Assembly (NCBI RefSeq): GCF_014705705.1
Contig: NZ_JACXLD010000006.1
Coordinates: forward strand, 1-64,000
DNA from: Spongiibacter pelagi
GTDB taxonomy: Bacteria > Pseudomonadota > Gammaproteobacteria > Pseudomonadales > Spongiibacteraceae
Length of the DNA stretch: 64,000 nt
Reading direction: 5' to 3'
Part shown: positions 26,250-35,478 of the stretch, piece after piece
Layout of the letters: the number at the start of each line of letters is the position of its first letter
Position numbering within the stretch: position 1 is the first letter of the stretch
Notes under the pieces: generated by a model
What the model was told of the DNA's origin: nothing
The model's database searches: none
The model's input: the letters and a program-made list of their open reading frames with translations, nothing else
Position numbers and translations under genes: made by a program

Positions 26250-26825
26250 CTATCCTGCTACTGGCTTTATTAGAGTTTTTTCATAGATTTCGGCGAGCTG
26301 ACTTACGGGAATCGGTTGCTCTTCACGCAGCCACCAAGCCAGCAATTCGATGGTGCCGCTAGAGACCAAAATAATACCGGCATCCGCAGGCAGCCATTGT
26401 TTGTCCTGCTCCCAATCTGAAGCGATTTCGCGACAGATGCGGATAAACTCTTCGCGCAGGTAGTTGGCGGCACCGCCGGTGAGTAGGGTTGACCACAGGC
26501 TGCGGTGATCCCAAATGTATTGGCACATGGTCGTGGCCGCAGCCTTGATGTCGTTGGAGCCAAAGGCCTGTAGAGCGAGCTGAATCAGTGTGGCGATTTC
26601 GGTATTGGCAATCTCGGCAAGTAATTCTTCCTTGCTGGGATGGTGTCGGAAAAAGGTGGTGTAACCAATTCCGGCTTTGCTGGTGATTTCACGAATGGTG
26701 ATTTGATCCAGCGGTTTTTCGTCCAGCAAACCAAGAAACGCAGTGTGCAACGCTTGCCGGGTTTGCAAGACACGGGCATCGGTCGTAGTGGAGTAGTGCG
26801 GGCGGTATATTTTTTTCATCGACAT
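26250..26825 (-). CDS. TetR-family transcriptional regulator
   Basis: A 191-residue regulator. The N-terminal domain (RQALHTAFLGLLDEKPLDQITIREITSKAGIGYTTFFRHHPSKEELL) is a TetR helix-turn-helix; the DEKPLDQITIREI form with TTFFRH resembles the DhaS/AcrR-like subset with a TetR_C_7-type ligand domain. It lies between the RND operon promoter and the divergent ferredoxin reductase gene and could control either. Its own operator is not obvious. Confidence 0.88.
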   Translation of the reverse strand: MSMKKIYRPHYSTTTDARVLQTRQALHTAFLGLLDEKPLDQITIREITSKAGIGYTTFFRHHPSKEELLAEIANTEIATLIQLALQAFGSNDIKAAATTMCQYIWDHRSLWSTLLTGGAANYLREEFIRICREIASDWEQDKQWLPADAGIILVSSGTIELLAWWLREEQPIPVSQLAEIYEKTLIKPVAG

Positions 26826-27112
26826 AGTGGTGGCAGAGAGTAAAGCAAACAGGCGGAATTTGTCACTCTATAATTCGGATTAGGGGTGCTTGTCTAAAAT
26901 GCAGTGCCTGTCTGAAATGGAATAGTTGCTGTCTCGATTTGGCGTAAAGATACAGGTATAAAAAGTCTCCTTGGCGTTTAAGCCGGACAAGCCCGTGTTC
27001 AGGCAGAGTAAAAAGGTCTATCGACGCTTGTGGGTGGTTTCTCTAACATCGAGCAGGTGCAAATAATTAGTAAATAAAGGGATGTGTTCCCTTGGGTTCA
27101 AGAGGTTTGATT

Positions 27113-28339
27113 ATGAGTACAGAACATTGCGTGATTATCGGCGGTAGTCATGCTGCTGCGATGCTGGCGGCGTCATTACGTCAAGAAGGCTGGGAAGGGA
27201 TGATCTCGATTGTGGGGGCTGATCCACTGCCGCCATATCATCGCCCGCCACTGTCTAAAGCTGCGCTGAGTGGTGAGAAAACCGATAGTGAGTTATTGAT
27301 TCGTCCGGCTGAATTTTACGAGAAGAACAATATTGATCTGGTGCTCGGTTGTGAAGTGAGCAAGATCGACCGCGATAACAAGAAAGTGATTCTGCACGAC
27401 GGTGCTGAAATTGCTTACACCAAGCTGGCGCTGACCACTGGCGCACGTGTGCGCAAGATTCCGATTCCGGGCAGTGAGTTGGAAGGGGTTTGTTATCTCC
27501 GCGATTTGGGTGATGCCCATCAGATTCGTAAATTCCTCGGCGCGGGCAAGTCTGCGGTTGTGATTGGTGGCGGTTATATCGGTCTTGAAGCGGCGGCCTC
27601 CATGCGCAAAATGGGAATGAACGTTACCGTGCTGGAAGCCCTGCCTCGGGTTTTGGCGCGAGTGACTTCACCTGAAATCTCCGCTTTCTATACTCGTGTT
27701 CACACCGAGGAAGGCACCAAGATTCTTACCGATGTTGCTATTGAAAAAATCGAGGGCGGCAATTTTGTGACCGGCGTTAAATTAGCGGACGGGCAAGTTC
27801 TGCCAGCTAATATCGTACTTATTGGTGTCGGCGTACTGCCTGCGACTGAGTTGGCTGAAGCGGCGGGCTTGGAAGTGGATAACGGTATTGTGGTGGATGA
27901 GTTTGCCCGAACCAGCGATCACGATATTGTGGCGGCCGGTGATTGTACCCGTCACTACAACCCGATTTATGACGCGCAACTGCGTTTGGAATCGGTGCAG
28001 AATGCCAATGATCAAGCCAAAGTCGCAGCGAAAACCCTGTGCGGAACATTAGAAGCCTACCGTGCGTTGCCGTGGTTCTGGTCTGATCAGTACGATCTGA
28101 AACTGCAAATTGCAGGCTTCTCCGCAGGCTTTGACAAAGTGGTATTGCGCGGTGATGCAACGCAGGGTCGCAGCTTTGCGGCGTTCTATTTTAATGGCGA
28201 TAAACTGTTGGCGGTAGATGCAATTAACCGGCCAAAGGAATTTATGATGGCCAAGCGCTTTCTCGCTGAAGGTAAGACTGCTGATCCGGCTAAGGTGATA
28301 GATGAATCTGTCGATTTGAAAGAAGTCTTCGAGAATTAA
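27113..28339 (+). CDS. FAD-dependent ferredoxin/rubredoxin reductase
   Basis: A 408-residue NAD(P)H-dependent reductase: FAD-binding IIGGSHAAAMLAASLRQEG, the YHRPPLSK motif diagnostic of oxygenase-coupled ferredoxin reductases (as in ThcD, CamA and BphA4 relatives), NAD-binding VIGGGYIGLEAAAS, and a late AAGDCTRH. It passes electrons to a ferredoxin or rubredoxin serving P450s or Rieske oxygenases. No ferredoxin is adjacent. It could supply a P450 (the one here is broken) or KshA, although KshA normally uses a reductase with its own 2Fe-2S domain. ATG at 27113 chosen for AAGAGG 7 bases upstream. Confidence 0.9.
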   Translation: MSTEHCVIIGGSHAAAMLAASLRQEGWEGMISIVGADPLPPYHRPPLSKAALSGEKTDSELLIRPAEFYEKNNIDLVLGCEVSKIDRDNKKVILHDGAEIAYTKLALTTGARVRKIPIPGSELEGVCYLRDLGDAHQIRKFLGAGKSAVVIGGGYIGLEAAASMRKMGMNVTVLEALPRVLARVTSPEISAFYTRVHTEEGTKILTDVAIEKIEGGNFVTGVKLADGQVLPANIVLIGVGVLPATELAEAAGLEVDNGIVVDEFARTSDHDIVAAGDCTRHYNPIYDAQLRLESVQNANDQAKVAAKTLCGTLEAYRALPWFWSDQYDLKLQIAGFSAGFDKVVLRGDATQGRSFAAFYFNGDKLLAVDAINRPKEFMMAKRFLAEGKTADPAKVIDESVDLKEVFEN

Positions 28340-28366
28340 AATCGACAGAGACGCATCATTAAATAA

Positions 28367-28392
28367 AAACCGCCAGATTTGGCGGTTTTTTT
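28367..28392. terminator. Bidirectional terminator
   Basis: AACCGCCA and TGGCGGTT pair around GATT with T-runs outward on both strands, serving the converging ferredoxin reductase and PQQ dehydrogenase genes. Confidence 0.9.
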
Positions 28393-28403
28393 ATTGCAGA
28401 GAA

Positions 28404-30620
28404 CTAAGCCAGTTTTGCCAGCAAGCCAATCAACTCGGTTAGTAGGCTATAAAACCATGTCTGGATGTTAAGCCACCACTTGGGCGTGTTTTCTAGCGCT
28501 TGTTTCTTGGCGGCCTCATTCAGGATATAGGCTTTAATATCGTCGGCCTGTGCTTTATCCAGTACATCAGAAAAGCCCACCATACCGGCTTTACTCATCA
28601 TGCCCTCGAGTACAACACCATCAAAATTTTCGTAAAACACTGGCGGTAATTCGCGCAGATCGGGAATGCCTCTGCCGGAAATGACATCGGGGCCGTGGCA
28701 CACGGAACAGAATTGATGGTACAGCGTTCTGCCGTTGGCAATATCTTCTTCGGTGGTATCGGGCGATGGTGCCGGCGCTTTGAAGGGCGGCAAAGCGGGG
28801 TTTTCTGGCAGGGCTTTATCGCCGCCGAGTTTAAAGGTTAGCACTCGGCTTGGTGGTGGTGCGGTAAAGACTTCTTCGCCGGTCAGTAAACCAAAGGCGC
28901 CGCCGCGCCCGGCCATTACCGTTACGTATTGTTCGCCATTCACACTAAAGGTAACGGGCGAGCCCATAACGGCGGTTTTGGCATCAAAACTCCACAGTGC
29001 TTCGCCTTTGTCTGCGGAGTAGGCTTCGAATTTTCCCGTAGCGGTGCCTTGAAATACCAGATTGCCCGCCGTGGATACTACGCCGCTATTGCCGACTTTG
29101 GCGTGGGGCAGTGTCCATGCGGCTTGTTGTTTGACGGGGTCCCAGGCAATGAGGGAGCCGTTAAGAAATTTTTCGACGAGTAGCTGCAGAAAAATAGGGC
29201 TGTCGACACCGGCTTGCCCGATCGCGACGCCGGGGTTCCAGTGGCCCTTATGGTGTTCAAAGGGGGCGGTGTCATCGTAGGTGAAACCGGTTTCCATTGC
29301 CGGGATATACACATAGCCAGTTTTTGGGCTGTAAGACATGGGGTGCCAGTTATGCGCACCAAATGAGCCGGGAAGAATCAGTTCGGGCTTTTCGGTGTAG
29401 CGGGCAAATTCTGTTTCAACCGGGCGGCCGGTTTCCATATCGTAATGACTTGCCCAGTTAACTTTGGCAAAGGGCTCGGCGGAGAGCAGCTCGCCATTTT
29501 CTCGGTCGATAATGAAGAAGAAGCCGTTCTTGGGTGCGTGCCAAATCACTTTGCGGGTTTTACCCTGCCATTGCATATCCGCCAGCATAATAGGCTGGGT
29601 GGCGGTGAAATCCCACGTTTCGCCGGGGGTTTCCTGATAGTGCCAGAGGTATTCGCCGCTATCTGGATTGACCGCAACAATGGATGAAAGGAATAAATTA
29701 TCGCCGCCACCGGGACTGCGGATTTTCTGATTCCACGGCGAGCCGTTACCCACGCCGATATAGAGTTGGTCTAGATCGGGGTCGTATACAATGGAATCCC
29801 AGGCGGTTCCGCCGCCACCGAATTTCCACCATTCTCCAGTCCAGGTTTTTGCCGCCATTTCCATTGCGGGGCTTTCAAATCCTTCGGCGGGATTGCCCGG
29901 CACGGTATAAAAGCGCCAGACTTGTTTGCCGGTGTTAACGTCAAAGGCGGAGACAAAACCGCGCACGCCGTATTCGGCGCCGCTATTGCCAATTACTACT
30001 TTATCTTTGTAAACCCGAGGTGCGCCGGTGATGGAGTAGGGGTATTCCTTGAGGTCAGCGGTTTGAGTTTCCCACAATAGATGGCCGTCTTTGGCATCGA
30101 GGGCGATCAGTCTGGCATCCAAGGTGGCGGTAATGACTTTACCTTCATACACGGCAACGCCGCGATTAATGACATCGCAGCAGGCCATCTTGGCCCATTC
30201 GCGGGGAACCTTGGGGTCGTATTTCCAGAGTAGTTTGCCGGTCACCGCATCCAGTGCATAGACCATATTCCAGTTGCCGGTGACGAACATGACACCGTCG
30301 ACTACGATGGGGGTGCCTTCTAAGCCGCGACTGTATTCGGTATCGAAGGACCAGCTCAGGCCAAGGGTGTTGACGTTCTGGTCGTTGATCGAGTCTAGGC
30401 CGCTGTAGCGCTGCTCGTAATAGGTATTACCGTGGGCAAGCCAGTTGTTGTCGTCCTGTTCGCTCAGTGCTTGGGTGTTCAAGCGATCGGCGACATTTCT
30501 TTCGAGAGCCTTTTTTTCGAGAGCCTTTTTTTCGAGAGCAATGTCGCTGGCCGCGAAAGCAGTTACGCAGGCGCTGCTTAGCAGCAGCGCGGATAACAGG
30601 GCGGGAATAGTTTTAGGCAC
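28404..30620 (-). CDS. PQQ-dependent quinohaemoprotein alcohol dehydrogenase
   Basis: Periplasmic enzyme of 738 residues: signal peptide to about residue 23, an eight-bladed propeller with adjacent cysteines (MACCDV, the disulphide ring above PQQ) and GTAWDSI and WNPGV blocks, then a C-terminal cytochrome c domain with CSVCH near residue 635. It oxidises alcohols and passes electrons via PQQ and haem to the respiratory chain. Followed by a hydrophobic C-terminal helix that may anchor it. GTG start with AGGAAA upstream. It is the last gene of a six-gene leftward operon (MaoC, VOC, SRPBCC, SDR, SDR). A short KKALE repeat follows the signal. Confidence 0.92.
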   Translation of the reverse strand: MPKTIPALLSALLLSSACVTAFAASDIALEKKALEKKALERNVADRLNTQALSEQDDNNWLAHGNTYYEQRYSGLDSINDQNVNTLGLSWSFDTEYSRGLEGTPIVVDGVMFVTGNWNMVYALDAVTGKLLWKYDPKVPREWAKMACCDVINRGVAVYEGKVITATLDARLIALDAKDGHLLWETQTADLKEYPYSITGAPRVYKDKVVIGNSGAEYGVRGFVSAFDVNTGKQVWRFYTVPGNPAEGFESPAMEMAAKTWTGEWWKFGGGGTAWDSIVYDPDLDQLYIGVGNGSPWNQKIRSPGGGDNLFLSSIVAVNPDSGEYLWHYQETPGETWDFTATQPIMLADMQWQGKTRKVIWHAPKNGFFFIIDRENGELLSAEPFAKVNWASHYDMETGRPVETEFARYTEKPELILPGSFGAHNWHPMSYSPKTGYVYIPAMETGFTYDDTAPFEHHKGHWNPGVAIGQAGVDSPIFLQLLVEKFLNGSLIAWDPVKQQAAWTLPHAKVGNSGVVSTAGNLVFQGTATGKFEAYSADKGEALWSFDAKTAVMGSPVTFSVNGEQYVTVMAGRGGAFGLLTGEEVFTAPPPSRVLTFKLGGDKALPENPALPPFKAPAPSPDTTEEDIANGRTLYHQFCSVCHGPDVISGRGIPDLRELPPVFYENFDGVVLEGMMSKAGMVGFSDVLDKAQADDIKAYILNEAAKKQALENTPKWWLNIQTWFYSLLTELIGLLAKLA
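30501..30539. repeat. 15-bp tandem repeat in the PQQ dehydrogenase N-terminus
   Basis: The unit TTCGAGAGCCTTTTT occurs twice, with a third partial copy, encoding a LEKKA repeat just after the signal peptide. Units keep frame, so slippage would alter length by five residues without breaking the gene. Confidence 0.85.
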
Positions 30621-30665
30621 GTCTGTTTCCTATTATTTTTTCCCGCAGGGCGGGGTTATGACGGA

Positions 30666-31565
30666 TCAGACATTGAGTGTAATTCCTGTCAACTTAATTG
30701 ACAATTCCCAGAGGCGTTCGGCGTCGTCTTTTTTCAGTGCACGGCCCGCAATTTTGGCCGGCCCCGCTTTGCCGCGACTCTCAAAAATGCCCTGCGGCCC
30801 CCAATAACTGCCGCCCTCTACATCTTCAGTGGCGGCCAGCAGACTCGGCCATGCGCCTTGGGCAGGTGAATTAAAAATAGTGCTTACAGCGGGAGTGGCG
30901 ATCACTTGCAGAGCCTTGGGCATATGCCGCATCAGCTCCGTGGCGGCAACGCCGGGGTGGCTGAATACGCATTTTGCCTCGGTATTTTGGGTTCTCAGGC
31001 GGCGCTCCAGCTCCATGCCAAACAGTAGGTTAGCCAGTTTGCTGGCCTGATAACGTTTCATGGCGTTGTAGCCGTTGGCTGCGTGTAGATCATCCCAGTC
31101 GATCTGGCCGCCTTTATGGGCGAGGCTGGCGACCACCACGACACGGGTACCATCCGCGATAATTTTATCGATCAGTTGGCCAACCAGGGCAAAGTGCCCT
31201 AGGTGGTTCACTCCCATTTGGCTTTCAAATCCCTGCGTGGTATGGCCGAGAGGCGGGGTCATCAGGCCCGCATTATTGATAAGACAGTCGAGCTTGCCTA
31301 GCATTTTAATCTGCTCTACGGCTTCGCCAATTTGGTTTAGATCGCCAAGATCCAGTGCAATAAAATCTAATTTGGCACCGGGGACTTGTTGCTTGATTTG
31401 GGCAATGGCGCGCTGGGCTTTTTCTTCTGAGCGACAGGCCAGCCAAACATGGGCGTTTTTCGCGGCGAGGGCGCGGGCGGTTTCAAAGCCGAGGCCGGTA
31501 TTGGCGCCGGTAATCACAAAATTTTTGCCGGTTTGGTCTTTCAGGTCTTGTTCGGTAAAAGGCAT
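30666..31565 (-). CDS. SDR oxidoreductase (retinol dehydrogenase/protochlorophyllide reductase-like)
   Basis: A 299-residue short-chain dehydrogenase with cofactor motif TGANTGLGFETARALA, NNAGLM, and catalytic YQASKLAN. The ACRSEEKA motif after beta-2 suggests NADP preference. GAGGAA precedes the ATG. Relatives act on bulky hydrophobic alcohols and ketones. Fifth gene of the six-gene operon, 44-45 bases from its neighbours. Confidence 0.88.
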   Translation of the reverse strand: MPFTEQDLKDQTGKNFVITGANTGLGFETARALAAKNAHVWLACRSEEKAQRAIAQIKQQVPGAKLDFIALDLGDLNQIGEAVEQIKMLGKLDCLINNAGLMTPPLGHTTQGFESQMGVNHLGHFALVGQLIDKIIADGTRVVVVASLAHKGGQIDWDDLHAANGYNAMKRYQASKLANLLFGMELERRLRTQNTEAKCVFSHPGVAATELMRHMPKALQVIATPAVSTIFNSPAQGAWPSLLAATEDVEGGSYWGPQGIFESRGKAGPAKIAGRALKKDDAERLWELSIKLTGITLNV

Positions 31566-31609
31566 GGTCGATTCCTCGGAGATTTTTTATTATTAATAAT
31601 TGTGCTTGT

Positions 31610-32335
31610 TTAACGCAGCATTAGGCCGCCATCCACAATTAGGCTTTGGCCGTTGATATAGCCCACTTCTGCGCAGGCTAGAAAGAGCACGGCCTTGGCG
31701 ACTTCTTCTGGTTGGCCCCAGCGTTTGGCAGGGATGGTGCGGAGTATGGCTTTGCTCATCGCCTCATCTTGGGAAACGTGGCTGATAATTCGGGTGTCGA
31801 TATAGCCCGGTGCCACCACATTGACGCGGATGCCCAAGGTTGCCCACTGATCGGCAATGGCGCGACTGAATCCCAAAATGCCGGCTTTACTGGCGGTGTA
31901 GGCTGGTTGCTTTCTCAGGGCGATAAAGCTGGCCGAGGAGCCAACGGTCACAATGGCGCCACGGCTCTTTTCCAGCAGGGGTTTAAAGCCATAACAGAGG
32001 TCGGTCACCGCATTGAGGTTGACCTCTATGGTTTGCAGGTACTCTTCGTAGTCGTATTCGTTTTCACCGGCCAGTGCCGCGTTATTGACCAGTACATCCA
32101 GGGATGTGAAACGTTCAATCAGTGCCCGCCGGGCTTCGCGATCTTGCAATTTTACCGAGTGGTAAGTGAAGGCGGAGAGATCATCCTGATAATCGCTGGC
32201 CGCTGCTCGGGTGCCAGTGATATGCACATCGGCGCCTGCCTCGGTAAAGGCTTTAGCAATGGCGTAACCAATGCCTTGGCTGCCGCCAGTGACTAAAACG
32301 GTGTTGTCTTTATAGTCAAATTTGATGCTGCTCAT
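31610..32335 (-). CDS. SDR-family (FabG-like) dehydrogenase
   Basis: A 241-residue classical SDR: TGGSQGIGYAIAKAF, NNAA in the NNAG position, YTASKAG, and a C-terminal NGQSLIVDGG typical of the family. Interconverts a hydroxy and a keto group with NAD(P). It is the fourth gene of the MaoC/VOC/SRPBCC/SDR/SDR/PQQ-ADH operon; two SDRs with a quinoprotein suggest successive alcohol oxidation steps. Confidence 0.88.
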   Translation of the reverse strand: MSSIKFDYKDNTVLVTGGSQGIGYAIAKAFTEAGADVHITGTRAAASDYQDDLSAFTYHSVKLQDREARRALIERFTSLDVLVNNAALAGENEYDYEEYLQTIEVNLNAVTDLCYGFKPLLEKSRGAIVTVGSSASFIALRKQPAYTASKAGILGFSRAIADQWATLGIRVNVVAPGYIDTRIISHVSQDEAMSKAILRTIPAKRWGQPEEVAKAVLFLACAEVGYINGQSLIVDGGLMLR

Positions 32336-32399
32336 ACTGCGTTCTCAACCGTTTTGGGGATTGGGTCGAGCCGCACGATGCCGCATTTTCAGATTCGGA

Positions 32400-32858
32400 T
32401 CAAGCAATCGCCCGTTGCAGGTTTTGGGCAAATTGTTCGATGTGACTATTGAATTCTTTCTCCACAAAAGGCGCGGCCATCGATTTCAATAGTGTGGGTA
32501 CGGGAATATCTAGCTTGCCCGTGGTGCTGAGTACCACGCGGCAGCCAGTGTCGGTTTCACTGATATCGAAGGCGCCGCGAATAATGCTATTGCCATGCTC
32601 TTTAAGCGGCTCCCAGCCGATGCGGTTTTCTGCTTCGTCAAAGTGGTATTGCACCGCGTAGACAATTTGGTGGCTAAAATTGCGAATGCCGATTTTTTCC
32701 AGCTTCCATAACCATTGGTGTTCGCCGATGGCGCTCAATGATTCCAGTTTAGGGTAATGGGCAATGGTTTTCTGGGTTTGACAGAGATAGTCCCAGGCGG
32801 CTTCTACGGATGCATCTACGTCGAAAGGTTTTTCAATTTTGATATCGATTTTGGCCAT
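32400..32858 (-). CDS. SRPBCC-fold (polyketide cyclase/CoxG-like) protein
   Basis: A 152-residue single-domain START-like protein: IKIEKPFDVDASVEAAWDYL with aromatic strands and a C-terminal long helix (MAAPFVEKEFNSHIEQFAQN). Such domains bind hydrophobic ligands in a deep cavity; some act as ring cyclases, most are uncharacterised. In this operon it may bind a ring-containing intermediate. No catalytic residues can be named. Confidence 0.75.
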   Translation of the reverse strand: MAKIDIKIEKPFDVDASVEAAWDYLCQTQKTIAHYPKLESLSAIGEHQWLWKLEKIGIRNFSHQIVYAVQYHFDEAENRIGWEPLKEHGNSIIRGAFDISETDTGCRVVLSTTGKLDIPVPTLLKSMAAPFVEKEFNSHIEQFAQNLQRAIA

Positions 32859-32926
32859 AATTCTTATGTGTTTTTTATTGTTTTAAGGAGTTTGGCCCAC
32901 CCTGTTTGAATGGGCCAGATAACGCA

Positions 32927-33304
32927 TTACGCTGCTGGGCGGTGCAGGGCGCAGACTTTGTTGCCAGAAGGGTCACGCAGATAGGCCAGATACAGACCTA
33001 CGGCAGGGCGGAGGCCGGGAGCATCTTCACAGCTGGTGCCACCGTTGGCAACGCCAGCGGCATGCCAGGCATTAGCTTCTTCTGGGTTCTTCGCGGCAAA
33101 GCCGACCGTGGTGCCGTTGCCGCAGCTCGCGGGTTCGCCGTTAATCGGCGTGGTCAGGGCAAAAATACCGGTTTCGGTGAAGTAAAAGCAGCGTCCTTTT
33201 TCGTCGATGACACCGGGGGCGTGGCCCAGCGCGCCCAAGATGGCGTCGTAGAATTTTTTAGATGCTTCAATATCGTTAGCACCGATCATTACGTGGCTAA
33301 ACAT
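32927..33304 (-). CDS. VOC-family (glyoxalase/bleomycin resistance-like) protein
   Basis: From the ATG at 33304 (GGAG 6 bases upstream) 125 residues: FSHVMIGANDIEASKKFYDAILGALG and YLAYLRDPSGNKVCALHRPA are the paired beta-alpha-beta-beta-beta units of the vicinal oxygen chelate fold. Metal ligand H at the start and a late position are visible but not conclusive. Function in the operon unknown; possibly an isomerase or lyase on a vicinal-oxygen intermediate. Confidence 0.82.
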   Translation of the reverse strand: MFSHVMIGANDIEASKKFYDAILGALGHAPGVIDEKGRCFYFTETGIFALTTPINGEPASCGNGTTVGFAAKNPEEANAWHAAGVANGGTSCEDAPGLRPAVGLYLAYLRDPSGNKVCALHRPAA

Positions 33305-33367
33305 GGTCGTCTCCAAATCATTGTTAGAAAAGTGCCGAGCATTCTAGAGTTATTTCTGGCCTTATGG

Positions 33368-34240
33368 CTAGGCCCGAATTTCGCCAACTAAATGTGGGCG
33401 GCCTTTCTTGTCGCGCAGCTCAAAATCAATGCCGTCATTATTTTTCTCAAACAGCATAATGGATTCAGAGGGCAGGAATACCGGCGTTTTAAATTCGACT
33501 TCGCAGTCAAAATTCTCGGTGCCCATCAGCGGATACAATTTAGCGAGGCAATAAGCCTTGCTCCACATGCCATGCACAATCATTTTGCGAAAGCCCAAAA
33601 CTTTGGCGCTGATATCGTGCAGATGAATCGGGTTGAAGTCGCCGGAGGCGCGGGCATATTGACGGGCGGTTTGGCGACTAATTGATAGCGCTTGTTGCTC
33701 GGCAAACTCTCGTGCAGGAGGGCGCTGTTCGGTGCTTTTTTTAGCGCCCGTTTTGCCAGTTTTCATTCTTGAGAGATAGCGGCTGACATCTTCCCATACA
33801 CACTCGCCGGAGGTGGTTAGCGCCTGACAAAGAAACACGAATTCGATGCCGCGTTCGGTCACGCTGGATTCGGCGATTTTACAGGTCAGTGATAATGACT
33901 CGCTGATATTGATAGCCCGAAACTGGCGAATACGATTGCGTAGGTGGATAGCGCCCATCGCGGAAACCGGAAAATCTTTCTGGGTCATCATCCGCATTTG
34001 TAATCTGAAGGCGAGAATATGCAGATAACTGGGCGGGAGTTGCCCAGCCGGGACGTTGAAATCACAAGCGGCAGCGTAGCGGCTGACATCCTTCTGGCTG
34101 ATGCTGATGCCATCAACACGCAGGATATTAGTAGGAAATACGGGCTTGGGGCCGGGCTTGCGACGACTGATAGCAGCCTTTAATAACAGCGGTGGCAAAC
34201 TTGGGAGTTGCTTTAGTGTTATTTCCTGAGCGTTTGTCAT
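33368..34240 (-). CDS. MaoC-type double hot-dog hydratase/dehydratase
   Basis: A 290-residue protein with two hot-dog halves. The second carries the MaoC hydratase motif YARASGDFNPIHLHDISAK with a downstream VHGMW, so an enoyl-CoA or enoyl-ACP hydratase role is likely, catalysed by the D and H of the motif. It is the first gene of the leftward operon and is divergent from the AraC regulator at 34350. Length fits proteobacterial fusion-type MaoC proteins. Confidence 0.85.
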   Translation of the reverse strand: MTNAQEITLKQLPSLPPLLLKAAISRRKPGPKPVFPTNILRVDGISISQKDVSRYAAACDFNVPAGQLPPSYLHILAFRLQMRMMTQKDFPVSAMGAIHLRNRIRQFRAINISESLSLTCKIAESSVTERGIEFVFLCQALTTSGECVWEDVSRYLSRMKTGKTGAKKSTEQRPPAREFAEQQALSISRQTARQYARASGDFNPIHLHDISAKVLGFRKMIVHGMWSKAYCLAKLYPLMGTENFDCEVEFKTPVFLPSESIMLFEKNNDGIDFELRDKKGRPHLVGEIRA

Positions 34241-34349
34241 GGTACTCTATCCCTTAAATTAACCGACGGATTATAGAAAATTCGTCAGGAATAAAAATTA
34301 GCCCAGCTGTCGGCATGGCAGCGGCACTACAGCCAATTTGGCGAGGACT

Positions 34350-35429
34350 ATGAGCGACAACCTCGACAACCATCATTCCGATCTGAGTGATTCCAGCTTT
34401 CTGGTACAACTAGTCTATCCGGCCATGGTCAGCATGGGGCTGGATGTCGAGCGCATTGTGACCGAATGCAAAATTTCTCCCACATTACTAAAGGATCGCT
34501 CGGCGCGCTTTCCCCATGCGGCGCAGGTGCAGTTTTGGCGAGTCTTGGAAGAATTGAGTGGCGATTCTTTGATTGGCCTGCATCTGGCGGATGCCTTGCC
34601 GGTGTATCGTGGGCAGGTGGTGGAATATCTGTTTCTGAGTAGCGCCAATTTTGGTGAGGGTTTACGCCGCGCTCAAAATTATCAGCGTCTGGTGACCGAT
34701 GCTGTGCAATTTATTGCGCATATTGGCGATGAGATTTCACGTGTAACCTTGGAATTTGCCGGTGGTGATGAACCCAGCTTGCGTCATCGCAATGAATGTT
34801 ATGCCCGCTTTTTGATCCGTTATTTTCAGGCGGTGACCGATGGCGAGTTTACCGCCACCGAAGTCAATCTGAATTCGCAACCGCCTGCCAGTGATGTCGC
34901 AGAATATGAGCGGGTCTTTGGTTGCCCGGTCAATTTTGGGCAGGAAGAAGAGAGCTTGGTATTCGCTAGCGAAATTCTGAAAACGCCATCCATTCACGCC
35001 GAACCGGATTTGCTGAAACTGCATGAAAAGGTCGCCAGCAAACAGCTCGAGCGCCTGAGCAAGCAGGATATGGTTAGCGATGTTAAACGCGTGATTGCCG
35101 AAATGCTGGAGCTGGGGCAGCCCAGCTTGGAGTCGGTTTCTGAGCGTTTGGGGATGAACGAGCGGGTTTTGCGGTCGCGCCTTTCCGATGCTAATACCAG
35201 CTTTAACCAAGTGCTGGCAGATTACCGCTGCATTCTTGCCAAGCGTTTATTATCCCGCACTGAAGAAAGCATTGCCGATGTGGTTTATCTCACCGGCTTT
35301 TCTGAACCCAGCACCTTCTATCGAGCATTCAAACGCTGGACCGGACTCACCCCGGTGGAGTATCGGCACTATAAGCGCACGGGCGAATTGCCGGCTCAGG
35401 CTACGCAGGAATCAGAAGGCGACTCCTAG
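34350..35429 (+). CDS. AraC-family regulator divergent from the MaoC operon
   Basis: A 359-residue protein with an N-terminal effector domain of the arabinose-binding-like type (SFLVQLVYPAMVSMGLDVERIV) and a C-terminal HTH_18 domain (PSLESVSERLGMNERVLRSRL; SIADVVYLTGFSEPSTFYRAFKRWTGLTPVEYR). It lies 109 bases from the divergent MaoC operon start and is the obvious candidate activator. Paralogue of the 7.6-8.7 kb AraC protein. Confidence 0.9.
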   Translation: MSDNLDNHHSDLSDSSFLVQLVYPAMVSMGLDVERIVTECKISPTLLKDRSARFPHAAQVQFWRVLEELSGDSLIGLHLADALPVYRGQVVEYLFLSSANFGEGLRRAQNYQRLVTDAVQFIAHIGDEISRVTLEFAGGDEPSLRHRNECYARFLIRYFQAVTDGEFTATEVNLNSQPPASDVAEYERVFGCPVNFGQEEESLVFASEILKTPSIHAEPDLLKLHEKVASKQLERLSKQDMVSDVKRVIAEMLELGQPSLESVSERLGMNERVLRSRLSDANTSFNQVLADYRCILAKRLLSRTEESIADVVYLTGFSEPSTFYRAFKRWTGLTPVEYRHYKRTGELPAQATQESEGDS

Positions 35430-35440
35430 TCGCCTTTAAT
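35416..35440 (+). terminator. Hairpin overlapping the AraC stop codon
   Basis: AAGGCGACT and AGTCGCCTT pair around CCT, followed by a short T/A tract. The TAG stop is inside the hairpin. A weak terminator. Confidence 0.5.
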
Positions 35441-35478
35441 TAGAACATGCCAACAGTCGGCGCTTTGGGCGATTGTCC

